Assembly (NCBI GenBank): GCA_913031625.1
Contig: CAJWGB010000005.1
Span: forward strand, 1 to 64,000
Reading direction: 5' to 3'
DNA length: 64,000 nt
DNA from: an uncultured Planctomycetaceae bacterium
Lineage (GTDB): Bacteria > Planctomycetota > Planctomycetia > Planctomycetales > Planctomycetaceae
Shown here: positions 46,179 to 56,092 of the stretch, piece after piece
How positions within the stretch are numbered: the stretch's first letter is position 1
How the letters are laid out: every line of letters starts with the position of its first letter
Translations under genes and position numbers: made by a program
The notes under the pieces: generated by a model
Database searches by the model: none
What the model saw: only the letters and a program-made list of their open reading frames with translations
Told to the model about the DNA's origin: nothing

Positions 46179-49100
46179 TCAGGGTTTCATGAGAGTTTCG
46201 TCGAGGTTAAGAATCACGCTCGCCACGACGGCCAGCGTAGCGCGTCGCTGTTTGAGGTTCCCAGGAGTATCAGCCTGGTCAATTTCTCCCAGGAACGCCT
46301 CTCGCGCCTGATCGTCTCTAAGGAATTCGGCAGCCACAGTCGCCTGCATGTGACGCAGTGCATCGAGCTCCTGTTCTGTCGGACGGCGAACGAGTACTCG
46401 TCGGAACATCTCGGAAATCGCGGCCGATTCGGGATTTTCGTTTACCGAAGCCGCCAGTGCACCGGCAGCTTCAAGAAACACCGGGTCATTCAAAGTCACA
46501 AGGGCCTGCAGTGGTGTGTTGGTTCGAATGCGCCGAATCTGGCACACCTCGCGGCTGGTTCCATCAAATGTGATCATCGATGGATAAGGACTTGTGCGCC
46601 GGAGGAACGTGTACAGCCCGCGGCGATATCGATCTTCTCCTGTGGCGGCGACCCACTTCAGCCTGCTGTAGGTTGTCTTCCAGATCCCGCTCGGCTGAGG
46701 CGGCATCACAGAGGGACCGCCAATTTTGTCCGACAGCAGGCCGGAAACGGCAAGGGACTGGTCGCGGACGGTTTCCGCGGAAAGCCGAAACCTGGGGGAA
46801 TGACTCAGCCAACGATTCTCCGGATCCTGCTCTTGAGCCTTCTGACTCACAACGCTCGACTGCTGGTAAACAGACGACAGTACGATCTGACGGCACAGTT
46901 GCTTCAACGACCATGAATGCCCGTCGCGATATTCAACGGCCAGCCAATCGAGCAGCCGGGGATGAGAAGGAGACATTCCCTGCGTTCCGAAGTCTTCTTC
47001 CGTCTCGACGAACCCTCGACCAAAAAATCGGCTCCAGATTCGATTCACAGCAACGCGAGCCGTCAGCGGATTCTCCTTTGCCAGCAGCCATGCAGCGACG
47101 TCCCGTCGATCCCCTGACGGCTCTGACAGTTTGATGGCAAACGACTTCGGAAAGCCGGCCGTCACCTCTTCCCCCTTTTCAAGGAAGTTGCCGCGGACAT
47201 GAATGTGCGTCTTTCGCTGGCGGTTCTTCGGCAGCTCCTTCATCACGGGAGTCTGCACAACCGACTTGCTGATCTGAGCGAGCTGCTTCTCAGCATTCTG
47301 GATTTCATTGGTGAGTTGTCGGGTTTCCGGATGCAGATTTCGAAACCGCTGCCTGAGCAGGTCCTTCTGTGCGTCTGATCGCTGTGCAGGCTGCAGTGCG
47401 GCAGCCTCCGCAAGCGCGCCGGTTGCGTCAAGTGACCATGGGTTGTCTCGGGAAACTCCCAGACGCACACAGCCAAACAACAAGCTTGTGTTTGGATACT
47501 GCTGCGACAATGCAACCTTCAGTTGTTGACCTTCTTCCAGTTTGAGTGGTTGCGCAAAAACAAAGATGCCTGTGTGCCGCTGACCAAACCTCGGCGAGAT
47601 TGCCCAGCCGGTCGACGCGTTTCCGTCAACAGCCTTTTCCACCTGCCACCTGTTCTGTGAAAAGTCCGCCTCCGCGCGTCCAAATCCGGCGTCCGACACT
47701 TTGTTGCCGCCTGCATCGATCACGGTCACCGCGAGTTCGCTCAGTACAAAATTTGGATCACTCTCGTTTCTGCCGGGCCCCTTCTGAGGCAGTGATGGAT
47801 GAGTGAGTGCCTCGACCCTGAGCGTGGTAATCGGCTCGCCGGGCTCAACCTGAAGTGTAATCGTGTAGACATCTTTCGCGGGCTGTTCGCCGGATGCGAG
47901 GATTGACTGATCCGGTTGAACTGTCAGCGTTGAGCCGTTTGCAGATTCCGCGAAGATGGGGCGCGGCAACTCCCATTGTGGACGACTGGCAATGTTGTCG
48001 GCCCAGATGGTCAGCTCCCGCTCAAAGTCCGGACTCGTCCTGTCGCGGCGATCGCGAAGGTCATTCAGCCGGGTCTCCAGTTTGGCGATCTCCTGCTGTT
48101 GCTGGACAGTCGGTGTCGCTGCACGCGGACTGTCATCGCCTCGGTCAGCATCCTCTGTCTGATTGAACCATGCGAGGAACTGGTAGTACTCCTTCTGTGA
48201 GATGGGATCGTACTTGTGAGAGTGGCACTTGGCGCAACCCATGGTCAGACCCATCCAGACCTGGACAGTTGTGTCGACGCGATCCTTTACCGCGGCCAGC
48301 CGAAACTCTTCGTTGTCCGTGCCACCTTCATCATTGGTCATCGTGTTTCTGTGAAATGCGGTGGCCAGCACCTGGCTGGACGAAGCGTCGGAGAGCAGGT
48401 CGCCTGCGAGTTGCTCGGTTGTGAACTGGTCGTAGGGCATGTCGTTGTTGAGCGCGGCAATGACCCAGTCGCGATACCTCCAGATATTACGAGGCTGATC
48501 CTTCTCATAGCCTTTCGTGTCTGCGTACCGAGCAAGGTCCAGCCACAGACTGGCCCAGTGTTCGCCGAATCGAGGCGACTGAAGAAGCGTGTCGACAGCT
48601 TTGACGTAGGCGTCCGGTGATTTGTCAGCCAGATACTTCCGCACCAAGATCGGGTCCGGAGGAAGGCCGGTCAGGTCCAGAGCAACTCGACGGATCAAAG
48701 TTTCGCGGTTTGTTCGCGGTGATGGCTCCAGTCCGTGTCGACGGATCTGATGCAGAATAAACCGATCGATATCAGTCTCTGACCACTGATCCTGGGCGTG
48801 TTGTGGCAGGGGCGGGCGAACCGGTGGAACAAAAGCCCAATGTTGTTGGTACTCCGCACCTGCTTCAATCCATCGCCTGAGTGTCTGTTTTTGTTGGGCG
48901 GTCAGCTGGTGCCCGGAATCCGGAGGCGGCATCACAGTGTCCGGGTCTGTACTGCTGATTCGGGTAATCAGGTCACTCTCATCGGGCTTTCCTGGGACGA
49001 TGACTGTGGAGCCTTCTCCCACCGGAGACACATCCAGACGCAACTCACCCTTTCTGGCGGCAGCATCTGCACCGTGGCAGGCGAAGCAGTTCCGGGCAAG

Positions 49101-49217
49101 GATCGGTCGGACTTCTGACGCAAAACCGGGAGCGTCTTCGTCAGCCGCGGCCGAGCAGACGAGCGTCAGAAGCGCGAGAAATGGCAGTGTCAACAAACGG
49201 GGGGGCAAACTCTTCAT
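46179..49217 (-). CDS. Planctomycete cytochrome-C / DUF1549 / DUF1553 protein
   Basis: A 1,012-residue exported protein typical of planctomycetes. After the signal peptide (MKSLPPRLLTLPFLALLTLV) the planctomycete cytochrome C domain has CFACH (44-48). DUF1549 follows, with DIDRFILHQIRRHGLEPSP and RRVALDLTGLPP, then a middle region and a C-terminal DUF1553 (RVAVNRIWSRFFGRGFVETE, LRQIVLSSVYQQSS-like). These proteins are thought to use haem in the oxidation or binding of carbohydrates, often next to sulfatases, as here. A GC-rich CxxCH beyond the N-terminal one was not found. The start at 49217 is preferred to 49271. Confidence 0.9.
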   Translation of the reverse strand: MKSLPPRLLTLPFLALLTLVCSAAADEDAPGFASEVRPILARNCFACHGADAAARKGELRLDVSPVGEGSTVIVPGKPDESDLITRISSTDPDTVMPPPDSGHQLTAQQKQTLRRWIEAGAEYQQHWAFVPPVRPPLPQHAQDQWSETDIDRFILHQIRRHGLEPSPRTNRETLIRRVALDLTGLPPDPILVRKYLADKSPDAYVKAVDTLLQSPRFGEHWASLWLDLARYADTKGYEKDQPRNIWRYRDWVIAALNNDMPYDQFTTEQLAGDLLSDASSSQVLATAFHRNTMTNDEGGTDNEEFRLAAVKDRVDTTVQVWMGLTMGCAKCHSHKYDPISQKEYYQFLAWFNQTEDADRGDDSPRAATPTVQQQQEIAKLETRLNDLRDRRDRTSPDFERELTIWADNIASRPQWELPRPIFAESANGSTLTVQPDQSILASGEQPAKDVYTITLQVEPGEPITTLRVEALTHPSLPQKGPGRNESDPNFVLSELAVTVIDAGGNKVSDAGFGRAEADFSQNRWQVEKAVDGNASTGWAISPRFGQRHTGIFVFAQPLKLEEGQQLKVALSQQYPNTSLLFGCVRLGVSRDNPWSLDATGALAEAAALQPAQRSDAQKDLLRQRFRNLHPETRQLTNEIQNAEKQLAQISKSVVQTPVMKELPKNRQRKTHIHVRGNFLEKGEEVTAGFPKSFAIKLSEPSGDRRDVAAWLLAKENPLTARVAVNRIWSRFFGRGFVETEEDFGTQGMSPSHPRLLDWLAVEYRDGHSWSLKQLCRQIVLSSVYQQSSVVSQKAQEQDPENRWLSHSPRFRLSAETVRDQSLAVSGLLSDKIGGPSVMPPQPSGIWKTTYSRLKWVAATGEDRYRRGLYTFLRRTSPYPSMITFDGTSREVCQIRRIRTNTPLQALVTLNDPVFLEAAGALAASVNENPESAAISEMFRRVLVRRPTEQELDALRHMQATVAAEFLRDDQAREAFLGEIDQADTPGNLKQRRATLAVVASVILNLDETLMKP

Positions 49218-49308
49218 GCGGAAATGATGATTCACAACGCCGGATGTTTCCAGCAAGTGATGCGGCCACACCCTTACCTGGTGGGATGTCGAGACCTATC
49301 ATCCGCCG

Positions 49309-51222
49309 ATGCCACGCACACACCTTCATCCCGAACAGCATTTCGACCGATTCCAGCAATGGCTGGATATGGAAGGCGCCGCCGAGCGTGAGCGACTGGA
49401 AGAGCGTCGGAAGGTGCAGTCGTCCGCACAGGCAGAAAAATCCGGAGACACACTGCTTGATCTGGTGATTCGCTCCCACGGCACCGGACTCGGCGGAAGG
49501 TACCTGCTCACACTGCAGAAACGTCGTTCACCCGATCGGCTGCCATGGCACCGATTCCGTGTGGGCAGTCCCGTAATTCTGTCCGGGGATGGCTCGGCAG
49601 CCGGAGAAATGCGGCCCATGCAGGGAGTCGTCAGTGGCCGTCGCCAGGACTGCGTGGAAGTGGCCGTCAATGACTGGCCGGAAGCGGACCGCATGCGGCT
49701 GGACCTCTCTCCGGATGAAGTCACAAGAAAGCGACAGATCGCTGCGATGGATTCTGCACGGCAGGCAACCGGTCGAACTGCTCAACTCAGAGATCTGTTG
49801 CTGTACGAGCGAGAGCCAACCTTTGACGAACGCCCTCAGAAACCGCCCGAAAAACCTTCCTCTCTGAATGAAAGCCAGGAGGCGGCCGTTCAGTTTGCTT
49901 TGTCTGCAAATGATCTCGCCATTGTCCATGGCCCTCCAGGGACCGGTAAGACAACGACGGTTGTTGAGCTCATTCGCCGAGCCGTCGCGCGTGGCGAACG
50001 TGTGCTTGCATGTGCTCCCAGTAACACGGCCGTCGATAACCTCCTGGAAAAGCTGGTGGCAGCCGGTGAAGATCCGGTTCGCCTTGGCCATCCGGCACGA
50101 GTCCTCGAGGTTGTTCGCGCTCATACTCTGGACGCGATCGTGCAGCGACATGACGCCGGCAGTGTCATTCAGGAAATGCTGCGCGAAGCAGATCAGCTGG
50201 AACGCCGAGCGTCTCGATACACCCGAGCTCGACCGGCGCGCGGGCAGAAAAATCAACAGCGTCAGGAGGCACGCGAACTTCGGCGGCACGCGAGGATGCT
50301 GGAACGGCAGATTGTGGAAGACGTGGTTGCCGGTGCAAAAATCGTGTGTGCCACCGTCAGTTTCGATTTTGGAATTCTGAATGACTCACAGTTCGACCTG
50401 CTCGTCATCGATGAAGCATGTCAGAGCGTTGAGCCTGGCTGCTGGGTACCTCTGAAGTTTGCAGATCGCCTCGTGCTTGCCGGTGACCATTGTCAGTTGC
50501 CTCCCACCATTCTTTCGAAGGAAGCCGCAAAACAGGGTCTTGCGATCAGCCTGATGCAACGACTGGTGGAAGAGTTTGCACAGACGGTGACACGTCAGTT
50601 AACCGTGCAGTACCGCATGCACGAGCAGATCATGCAATTCTCGTCCGAACAGTTTTATGATGGTCATCTGACTGCAGACGCATCAGTTCGACAGCATCTC
50701 CTGGGCGACCTTCCGCACGTGGACCGAGAGGATGACTCCCCCGTCATTTTTATCGATACAGCGGGTGCCGGGTGGGCTGAGGAGATGGAAGGTGAGAGCC
50801 TGAGCAAACTGAATCCGGGAGAAGGCAGACTTGTCCTCTCTCAGGTGAATGAGCTTTGTCGTTCGGGACTCCGGCCTCAGGAAATCGCAGTGATCGCACC
50901 TTACGCCGCGCAGGTCCGCTGGCTCCGCATGCACAGCGAATTTGATCACCTCGAAATCGATACCGTCGATGGCTTTCAGGGACGAGAAAAAGAAGCGGTC
51001 GTCATGTGTACGGTGCGGTCCAACACTGAGGGCGAAGTAGGATTCCTGTCGGACTCGCGCCGAATGAACGTTGCCCTCACGCGCGCTCGGCGGCAGCTGA
51101 TTGTCATTGGTGACAGTGCGACCCTGGGAGCTGACGAGTTCTTTCAGTCACTGTTGAAGTGGTTTGAAGAATCCGGTGCTTATCGATCCGTCTGGGAAAT
51201 TCCGGACGCAGTGACCGAGTAG
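49309..51222 (+). CDS. UPF1-like superfamily 1 helicase
   Basis: A 637-residue SF1 helicase of the UPF1/IGHMBP2/DNA2-like group. The Q-type element LNESQEAAV (186-194) precedes Walker A GPPGTGKT (208-215), then CAPSNTAVDNLLEKL (motif Ia), VIDEACQSVEP (Walker B, motif II), LAGDHCQLPP (motif III), VQYRMHEQI (motif IV), IDTVDGFQGREKEAV (motif V) and NVALTRARRQLIV (motif VI). All motifs are intact. The N-terminal 180 residues are divergent and may hold an OB-like 1B domain. The gene diverges from the DUF1553 gene. Its nucleic-acid target is unknown. Confidence 0.9.
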   Translation: MPRTHLHPEQHFDRFQQWLDMEGAAERERLEERRKVQSSAQAEKSGDTLLDLVIRSHGTGLGGRYLLTLQKRRSPDRLPWHRFRVGSPVILSGDGSAAGEMRPMQGVVSGRRQDCVEVAVNDWPEADRMRLDLSPDEVTRKRQIAAMDSARQATGRTAQLRDLLLYEREPTFDERPQKPPEKPSSLNESQEAAVQFALSANDLAIVHGPPGTGKTTTVVELIRRAVARGERVLACAPSNTAVDNLLEKLVAAGEDPVRLGHPARVLEVVRAHTLDAIVQRHDAGSVIQEMLREADQLERRASRYTRARPARGQKNQQRQEARELRRHARMLERQIVEDVVAGAKIVCATVSFDFGILNDSQFDLLVIDEACQSVEPGCWVPLKFADRLVLAGDHCQLPPTILSKEAAKQGLAISLMQRLVEEFAQTVTRQLTVQYRMHEQIMQFSSEQFYDGHLTADASVRQHLLGDLPHVDREDDSPVIFIDTAGAGWAEEMEGESLSKLNPGEGRLVLSQVNELCRSGLRPQEIAVIAPYAAQVRWLRMHSEFDHLEIDTVDGFQGREKEAVVMCTVRSNTEGEVGFLSDSRRMNVALTRARRQLIVIGDSATLGADEFFQSLLKWFEESGAYRSVWEIPDAVTE

Positions 51223-51439
51223 CTCATATGCGCTACCGTCGGGGGCTGCGGCTGAAAGTGTCCTTCCGTCACAGAACGGCCGGTCTCACATCGATCAGGG
51301 GTGCTGCTGGCTCCGTCGCGCTTCCCCGTTTGTCAAAAAATCGCGTCTGGCCGACTGTGGCGTCTCGAATTGAATGGCCATGGCCGCGATGAACCCTGCC
51401 AGATGTCGTCACTTCGTTCCACCACTCCGGCCGACGGGG

Positions 51440-53017
51440 TTATTCGCCGACGTTGGCGGTTGTCCATGAGCCGTCGATGTTGCGCCATACGCCGCCTGGA
51501 TTCTCATCCTGCAGGACTGCCGGCAGACGACCTGGACGAACTGCGTCGTAACACTGCAACATGGCAAACCGAGGAATCCCTCCGGGCATGCCCACGGCAG
51601 TGAAACCGGGATGGGCAGTTGCCGGATAAGGGCCGCCGTGGTTCATGGCCGGACTGACTGCCACTCCGGTTGGCATCTTGTCGTTGAGCAGACGCCCCAC
51701 CTTTGTTCGCAGCGCCGGTTCGACGACGTTGTAGTCTTCGTCGTCTGCTCCGTTGGAATCTGAATAGATACAGCCGGTGAGATTGCCTTCCAAAGACTCC
51801 GCAATGGCAGCCATCTGGTCAACGCTGTCCGCAAAGACAATCAGAGAACCGTTACCAAAGGCTTCCGTCTGAAAGACTTCCGGGTCTTCCAGGAAACGAC
51901 TGCCGGAAACTGTCAACAGTGTGTTGTTAAAGCTCACTCCGTTACCACCACCGGATTCGCCGCCGGCGACGAGTGATGCGCCCGCGCCTTTGAGGGTATC
52001 GACTCCTGAAGAAAAGCTGCCTCGAACACCTTCACTCAGCATTGTGCCAACCGGGGCTGCTCCGAATTTGGTTCCTGCAGCACTGGCGAACGCTTCACCA
52101 GCCTCGCCCGCGGGAACCACAACAAGTCCTGGATTCGTGCAGAACTGACCGGTTCCCATGAGGCAGCTGCCGGTGAATTGATCGGCGATCTCGTCTGACC
52201 GTTCGGCAAGTGCTCCTGCGAGGACATACACCGGGTTAATGCTGGACAGTTCCGCATAGAATGGCTTGCCGGCGGCGTCTGCAGCGGCCTTCAGCTTCAG
52301 CCCCGTGTGGCGAGCTCCCGTGTAGCCGCATGCCCCGACGCGACTGTCAGAAACCAGCTTATATCCATCTTCATGACTGGTTCGGTAAATCAGCTGCACC
52401 AGTGCAGCCGGCATGCCTGTCTTCTGAATCGCCGCGACGGCAGCTTCACCGAACAGGCGGGTCGTTTCGGGGTGGCACGAATGTCCTTTCGCAATGACCG
52501 GGTTTCCGGCGGCGATGGCTGCGGCAAAGTCTCCGCCCGCGATGCCGTTGAATGCGAACGGAAAGTTGTTTGGCCCAAAGACAACGACTGGCCCAATGGG
52601 GCCCAGCATCGCACGGATGCCGGTGGCCGTATCGATGGTGGGAGCACGCCATGAATCGGCGCGAGCTGCTGCTGCTGCCTGTCTCAGCTGATTGGTTGTA
52701 CGTGGCAGTTCGCCGTCTTTCAGGCGAGGTGAAACCGGAAGAGCAGTTTCAGCGTTGGCTGCCGCGACAAGTTCGTCAGCCCGTGCTTCGATTTCGTCCG
52801 CGTAGGCTTCGAGGAAGTCTGCAAAGCGGCTGCCCGGCCAGCCGCGCATCTGTCGGGAAGCTTCTGCGGCTGCCTCGAGTGCGCGATCAATCTCTGACCA
52901 GTCACTCACAGGAAACTCGCCCGGAAGTACTTCTTCGGTGGCGGGGTTGGCTGCCTGAAAGGTTGAAGCACCTGTCGATGCGGACCATTCACCATTGATC
53001 AAAACAGGGTGTGCCAT
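51440..53017 (-). CDS. Aldehyde dehydrogenase, ketoglutarate-semialdehyde type
   Basis: A 525-residue aldehyde dehydrogenase (NADP+) close to alpha-ketoglutaric-semialdehyde dehydrogenases, which finish the non-phosphorylative oxidation of pentoses and sugar acids by making 2-oxoglutarate. Motifs are FGPNNFPFAFN (cofactor entry), KGHSCHPETT, ELSSINPVYVL with its catalytic Glu, and MGTGQFCTNPGLV with the nucleophilic Cys. All expected residues are present. No sugar-acid dehydratase is adjacent. It faces away from the helicase gene. Confidence 0.88.
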   Translation of the reverse strand: MAHPVLINGEWSASTGASTFQAANPATEEVLPGEFPVSDWSEIDRALEAAAEASRQMRGWPGSRFADFLEAYADEIEARADELVAAANAETALPVSPRLKDGELPRTTNQLRQAAAAARADSWRAPTIDTATGIRAMLGPIGPVVVFGPNNFPFAFNGIAGGDFAAAIAAGNPVIAKGHSCHPETTRLFGEAAVAAIQKTGMPAALVQLIYRTSHEDGYKLVSDSRVGACGYTGARHTGLKLKAAADAAGKPFYAELSSINPVYVLAGALAERSDEIADQFTGSCLMGTGQFCTNPGLVVVPAGEAGEAFASAAGTKFGAAPVGTMLSEGVRGSFSSGVDTLKGAGASLVAGGESGGGNGVSFNNTLLTVSGSRFLEDPEVFQTEAFGNGSLIVFADSVDQMAAIAESLEGNLTGCIYSDSNGADDEDYNVVEPALRTKVGRLLNDKMPTGVAVSPAMNHGGPYPATAHPGFTAVGMPGGIPRFAMLQCYDAVRPGRLPAVLQDENPGGVWRNIDGSWTTANVGE

Positions 53018-53064
53018 GATTCTATCCGTTATTGAGCGTATTGTTTGATTGGAAGTGTGGGCGT

Positions 53065-53838
53065 CTAAAAGATGCCCAGCTGATCGCGCGCCTCATCCGT
53101 CATGCGTTCCGGAGACCATGGTGGCGACATCACCATATTGATGGCTGCTTCGTCGACATCATGCAGTCGCTCCAGCGCCATTTTGGATTGCTGCACCAGC
53201 TGAGGTCCCGCCGGGCATGCCGGACTCGTCAGTGTCATGTCGATCTTAATCCGTCGAGGATTCTCTTCGTCCTGTTCGATGGCGTAGATCAGGCCAAGAT
53301 CAACGATGTTGATGAACAGTTCCGGGTCGATTACCTGACGCAATGCTTCGAGGTAATCAGACTCCGTCGAAGGAGACGTTCCGGTGACACGCTGGCCGCC
53401 CGGACCGACGGACTCCTGAGGGGCTTCTTCTTCCGCAGTCGAGTCTGACTCTGAGTCCGCCGCGTCATCAGACTGAGCGGCAGTCGAATCTGACGGAGTG
53501 CCGTCTGAAGAGGGAACCGTGGCCGGTTTGGGAGTCTTGCTGAGACCCGCCCAGACGTCACCGTCCCTAATCTCCACGTCAAAGACACGAATGCCCTTTG
53601 TGGCCGGCATGCATTGAGCAGCGCCGGTTTCCAGATCAAATCGAGCTCCGTGACGGGCACACGTGATGGATGTGTCCTGGAGTGGACCATCCGCCAGCGG
53701 CTGACCGTCATGAGAACACACATCTTCGATCAGATAGATGGTGTCGTCCACGCGTACGGCAAGGGCAGGAATATCGTCCACAATGACGGAACGACGTTCG
53801 CCTGAAGCCAGCTCGTCGGCTCCGATGACCTTTTCCAT
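53065..53838 (-). CDS. Rieske-ferredoxin fused to a MIP18/PaaD-like domain
   Basis: A 257-residue fusion. Residues 1-100 form a Rieske [2Fe-2S] domain with CSHDG (41-45) and CARHG (60-64), the CxH...CxxH cluster ligands. A Ser/Asp/Glu-rich linker (about 105-160) follows. Residues 163-257 are a MIP18/DUF59 domain with DPEL (171-174), VDLGLIY and TSPACPAGP with the conserved Cys208. MIP18-family proteins help to load or carry Fe-S clusters; Rieske ferredoxins move electrons. A fusion suggests one protein delivers an electron and a cluster. The gene lies 47 bases upstream of the dehydrogenase gene on the same strand. No suf gene is nearby. Confidence 0.85.
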   Translation of the reverse strand: MEKVIGADELASGERRSVIVDDIPALAVRVDDTIYLIEDVCSHDGQPLADGPLQDTSITCARHGARFDLETGAAQCMPATKGIRVFDVEIRDGDVWAGLSKTPKPATVPSSDGTPSDSTAAQSDDAADSESDSTAEEEAPQESVGPGGQRVTGTSPSTESDYLEALRQVIDPELFINIVDLGLIYAIEQDEENPRRIKIDMTLTSPACPAGPQLVQQSKMALERLHDVDEAAINMVMSPPWSPERMTDEARDQLGIF

Positions 53839-54077
53839 CGATTCACTCTAATTCACAAAACCCATAACGCCGCAGACCCATTCTGCGACCATCTGCAGTT
53901 TAGGCGGATGAAAACCCGAGGACAGCCAGTCTCCCGTGAAACTGTCAATTTATTGGCCAGCGTTCGCCGGGCTCGCCATTTCAAGTCTCAATCTGGTTTT
54001 AGTTTCCGCTTGCTTTATGTGTAATGTTGATTGGTCCCGCTGCGGCCTGCTTCCATTCCCACGTCCCGGACAATGCC

Positions 54078-55040
54078 ATGCGCCCACTCGCCCTCCACGC
54101 ACTTCTGCTCCTGCCCGTTGCTTCCACCGCTGCTGAACCGGTCGAACCTGATCAGATTCGCGCGACTGTTCAAAAGAGTCTTCCGTACCTTGCGGAACGA
54201 GGTGACTGGTGGCGCGAGAACAAGAATTGTGTGTCTTGTCATCGCGGAGCATTTCAGGTCTGGTCCCATTCGCTCGCCGGCAAACTGGGGCTGAAAGTCG
54301 ATCAGGAAGAACTCGGCAAATGGTCGTCCTGGGCCATGGAACGACTGCGCGACACCGGGGAAGGTGAAACTCCGACCGCCGAAAAGAACATGGACGGCGT
54401 CGCCCAACTGCTGGCAGCACTGAACGCGGACAAACCGGCCGAGGCTGATACAAGGCAGCTTGTTGAATGGCTGGAGTCCGGTCAAAAAGAGGATGGATCA
54501 TGGAAACCCTACGGCCAGCTTCCCAAACAGAAACGCCCACTCCCCGAAACCACCACCGTGTCCACTTTGTGGAATGTGATTCTTGGGCGGGATTTTGGAC
54601 TGAGTGAGCAGTCTCAATCCAGTGCGGCTGAGTACCTCAAGACAACAAAGAAGGGGATCAGTACTGAATGGCTGCTGCTCAGCATTCTCTATCAGGCCGA
54701 TCGTGACCCCTCAGCAGCTCAGGAACTATTGAAACAACTTGAGGCGGAACAGAATGATGACGGCGGCTGGGGATGGATTCGTAAAGAAGAGAGTGATGCC
54801 ATTGTCACCGGCCAGGCACTCTATGTGTTTCGCCGTTTGCGGGACACTGTCAAGTTCGAATCAGAGATCAGCGGACTGAACGACAGGGCGGTCCGTTATC
54901 TGCTGGCCAGCCAGACCGATGATGGGTCATGGCCAACGAAGGGCACAAAGAAGAACCGAAAAGATAAGATCGAAGAAACGGCCACGTATTGGGGATCCGG
55001 CTGGGCTGCCATTGGATTGCTCTACTCGCTGCCGAACTGA
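54078..55040 (+). CDS. Secreted terpene-cyclase-fold protein with a CxxCH site
   Basis: A 320-residue exported protein from ATG 54078 (MRPLALHALLLLPVASTAAE signal). A single cytochrome-type CVSCH (51-55) lies in the first third, followed by terpene-cyclase/prenyltransferase-type motifs: QKEDGSWKPYG, NDDGGWGWIRKE and QTDDGSWPTKG. The unusual combination of a haem-binding site and alpha/alpha-toroid repeats suggests a protein that carries c-type haem and binds a hydrophobic or polymeric partner; the catalytic motif of cyclases is not present. The stop of the gene overlaps the end of the convergent zinc-ribbon gene by 19 bases. Confidence 0.75.
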   Translation: MRPLALHALLLLPVASTAAEPVEPDQIRATVQKSLPYLAERGDWWRENKNCVSCHRGAFQVWSHSLAGKLGLKVDQEELGKWSSWAMERLRDTGEGETPTAEKNMDGVAQLLAALNADKPAEADTRQLVEWLESGQKEDGSWKPYGQLPKQKRPLPETTTVSTLWNVILGRDFGLSEQSQSSAAEYLKTTKKGISTEWLLLSILYQADRDPSAAQELLKQLEAEQNDDGGWGWIRKEESDAIVTGQALYVFRRLRDTVKFESEISGLNDRAVRYLLASQTDDGSWPTKGTKKNRKDKIEETATYWGSGWAAIGLLYSLPN

Positions 55041-56092
55041 ACGTCGATCGGTTTTCCGGCTTCAAAAGTCAATTGCCGAACGGCCAGCTGCCCGCAGATG
55101 TGCGCGGTCGAGTCGAAGTATTGAGCGAGCAGTTTTTCAGTTTCGCGAGGGATCTCAAGGTCTTCGTCACGTTGATAATGACGAGAAACAACAACCACCT
55201 GAATATTTGGCCCCAACAGGGGTGATACAGCAAACCGGCCTTGTTCGTCCGCTCGCACAGCATAGGCTCCGACGCTCACAAGGCCTGCAAGGACCGTCTT
55301 GAAGTCCTGATGGGTCACAGCGCGTTTGATACTGCGCGCGTGTAGCTTGACGCTCCCGACTCTCTGCGAGGGCAGAAGCAGAATGAGTGCATCAGAATCC
55401 GGCTCCCGGCCGGGGCCACGTTGCCATGTAATTTGTCCGGAGACATCAGCGTCCGATCGGACATCGGCCTCCGCCGCTTCACCATCATCTTCTCCAGCAT
55501 CGTCAGCGTCTCTGTTCTTCACAGAAGTCGGCTCTGTGCCAGAGTCCGTGCCTTCCGACGAAAAAATCTGACCAACGAAAAAGCCGGCTCCGATCAGGCA
55601 GACTCCGGCCATAATCAGGACCAAAGGTGACCTCGTCTTTTGATCTTCGAGACGAATGGAGCCGAGTTCGGAACCATCTTCGCTTTTGAGAGAGGAAAGC
55701 TCTTCCAGTGATTCCCTGATTGGAACAGGTTTTTCTTGCTCTTCTTCTGCTATCACTTTCTGCGGCAGGCTGATTTCCACGTCGACTGGTTCGGTCATTT
55801 CGACCGGCGGAAGCTCGACGGGTCCTTCCTGTGGTTCCTGAAGCGGCGGATCTGCTGATGCAGATGGTTCTTCGGCGAAGTCGTCGAGAACCGACAATTC
55901 TGCGAGAGCCGAGATCAATCCGGAGTCGTCCCGAATGGAAGTCTTCTCATCCGGCATTTGCCTGATGGATCCATCGAGTTCGGGAACGCGGAGCGAACGT
56001 CCGCAGCGGGGACAGTCAACGACAGCTCCGGCCCGTGAGCGGGAGATGCCCAGCAACTGCTGGCAATATTGGCAGCGAAATTTGATCGGCAT
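55022..56092 (-). CDS. Zinc-ribbon membrane protein of unknown function
   Basis: A 356-residue protein. The N-terminus is a zinc ribbon with CQYC (7-10) and CPRC (27-30), followed by an acidic, low-complexity region (about 45-150), a membrane segment (LVLIMAGVCLIGAGFFVGQI, about 156-175), another acidic region and an exported C-terminal domain (residues 225-356). The C-terminal domain has no recognised family; it contains SVKLHARSIKRAVTHQDFK and an AYAVRADEQGRFAVSPLLG segment, like a carboxypeptidase-regulatory-like domain. The cytosolic zinc ribbon and exported domain suggest a sensor or anchor. Confidence 0.6.
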   Translation of the reverse strand: MPIKFRCQYCQQLLGISRSRAGAVVDCPRCGRSLRVPELDGSIRQMPDEKTSIRDDSGLISALAELSVLDDFAEEPSASADPPLQEPQEGPVELPPVEMTEPVDVEISLPQKVIAEEEQEKPVPIRESLEELSSLKSEDGSELGSIRLEDQKTRSPLVLIMAGVCLIGAGFFVGQIFSSEGTDSGTEPTSVKNRDADDAGEDDGEAAEADVRSDADVSGQITWQRGPGREPDSDALILLLPSQRVGSVKLHARSIKRAVTHQDFKTVLAGLVSVGAYAVRADEQGRFAVSPLLGPNIQVVVVSRHYQRDEDLEIPRETEKLLAQYFDSTAHICGQLAVRQLTFEAGKPIDVQFGSE

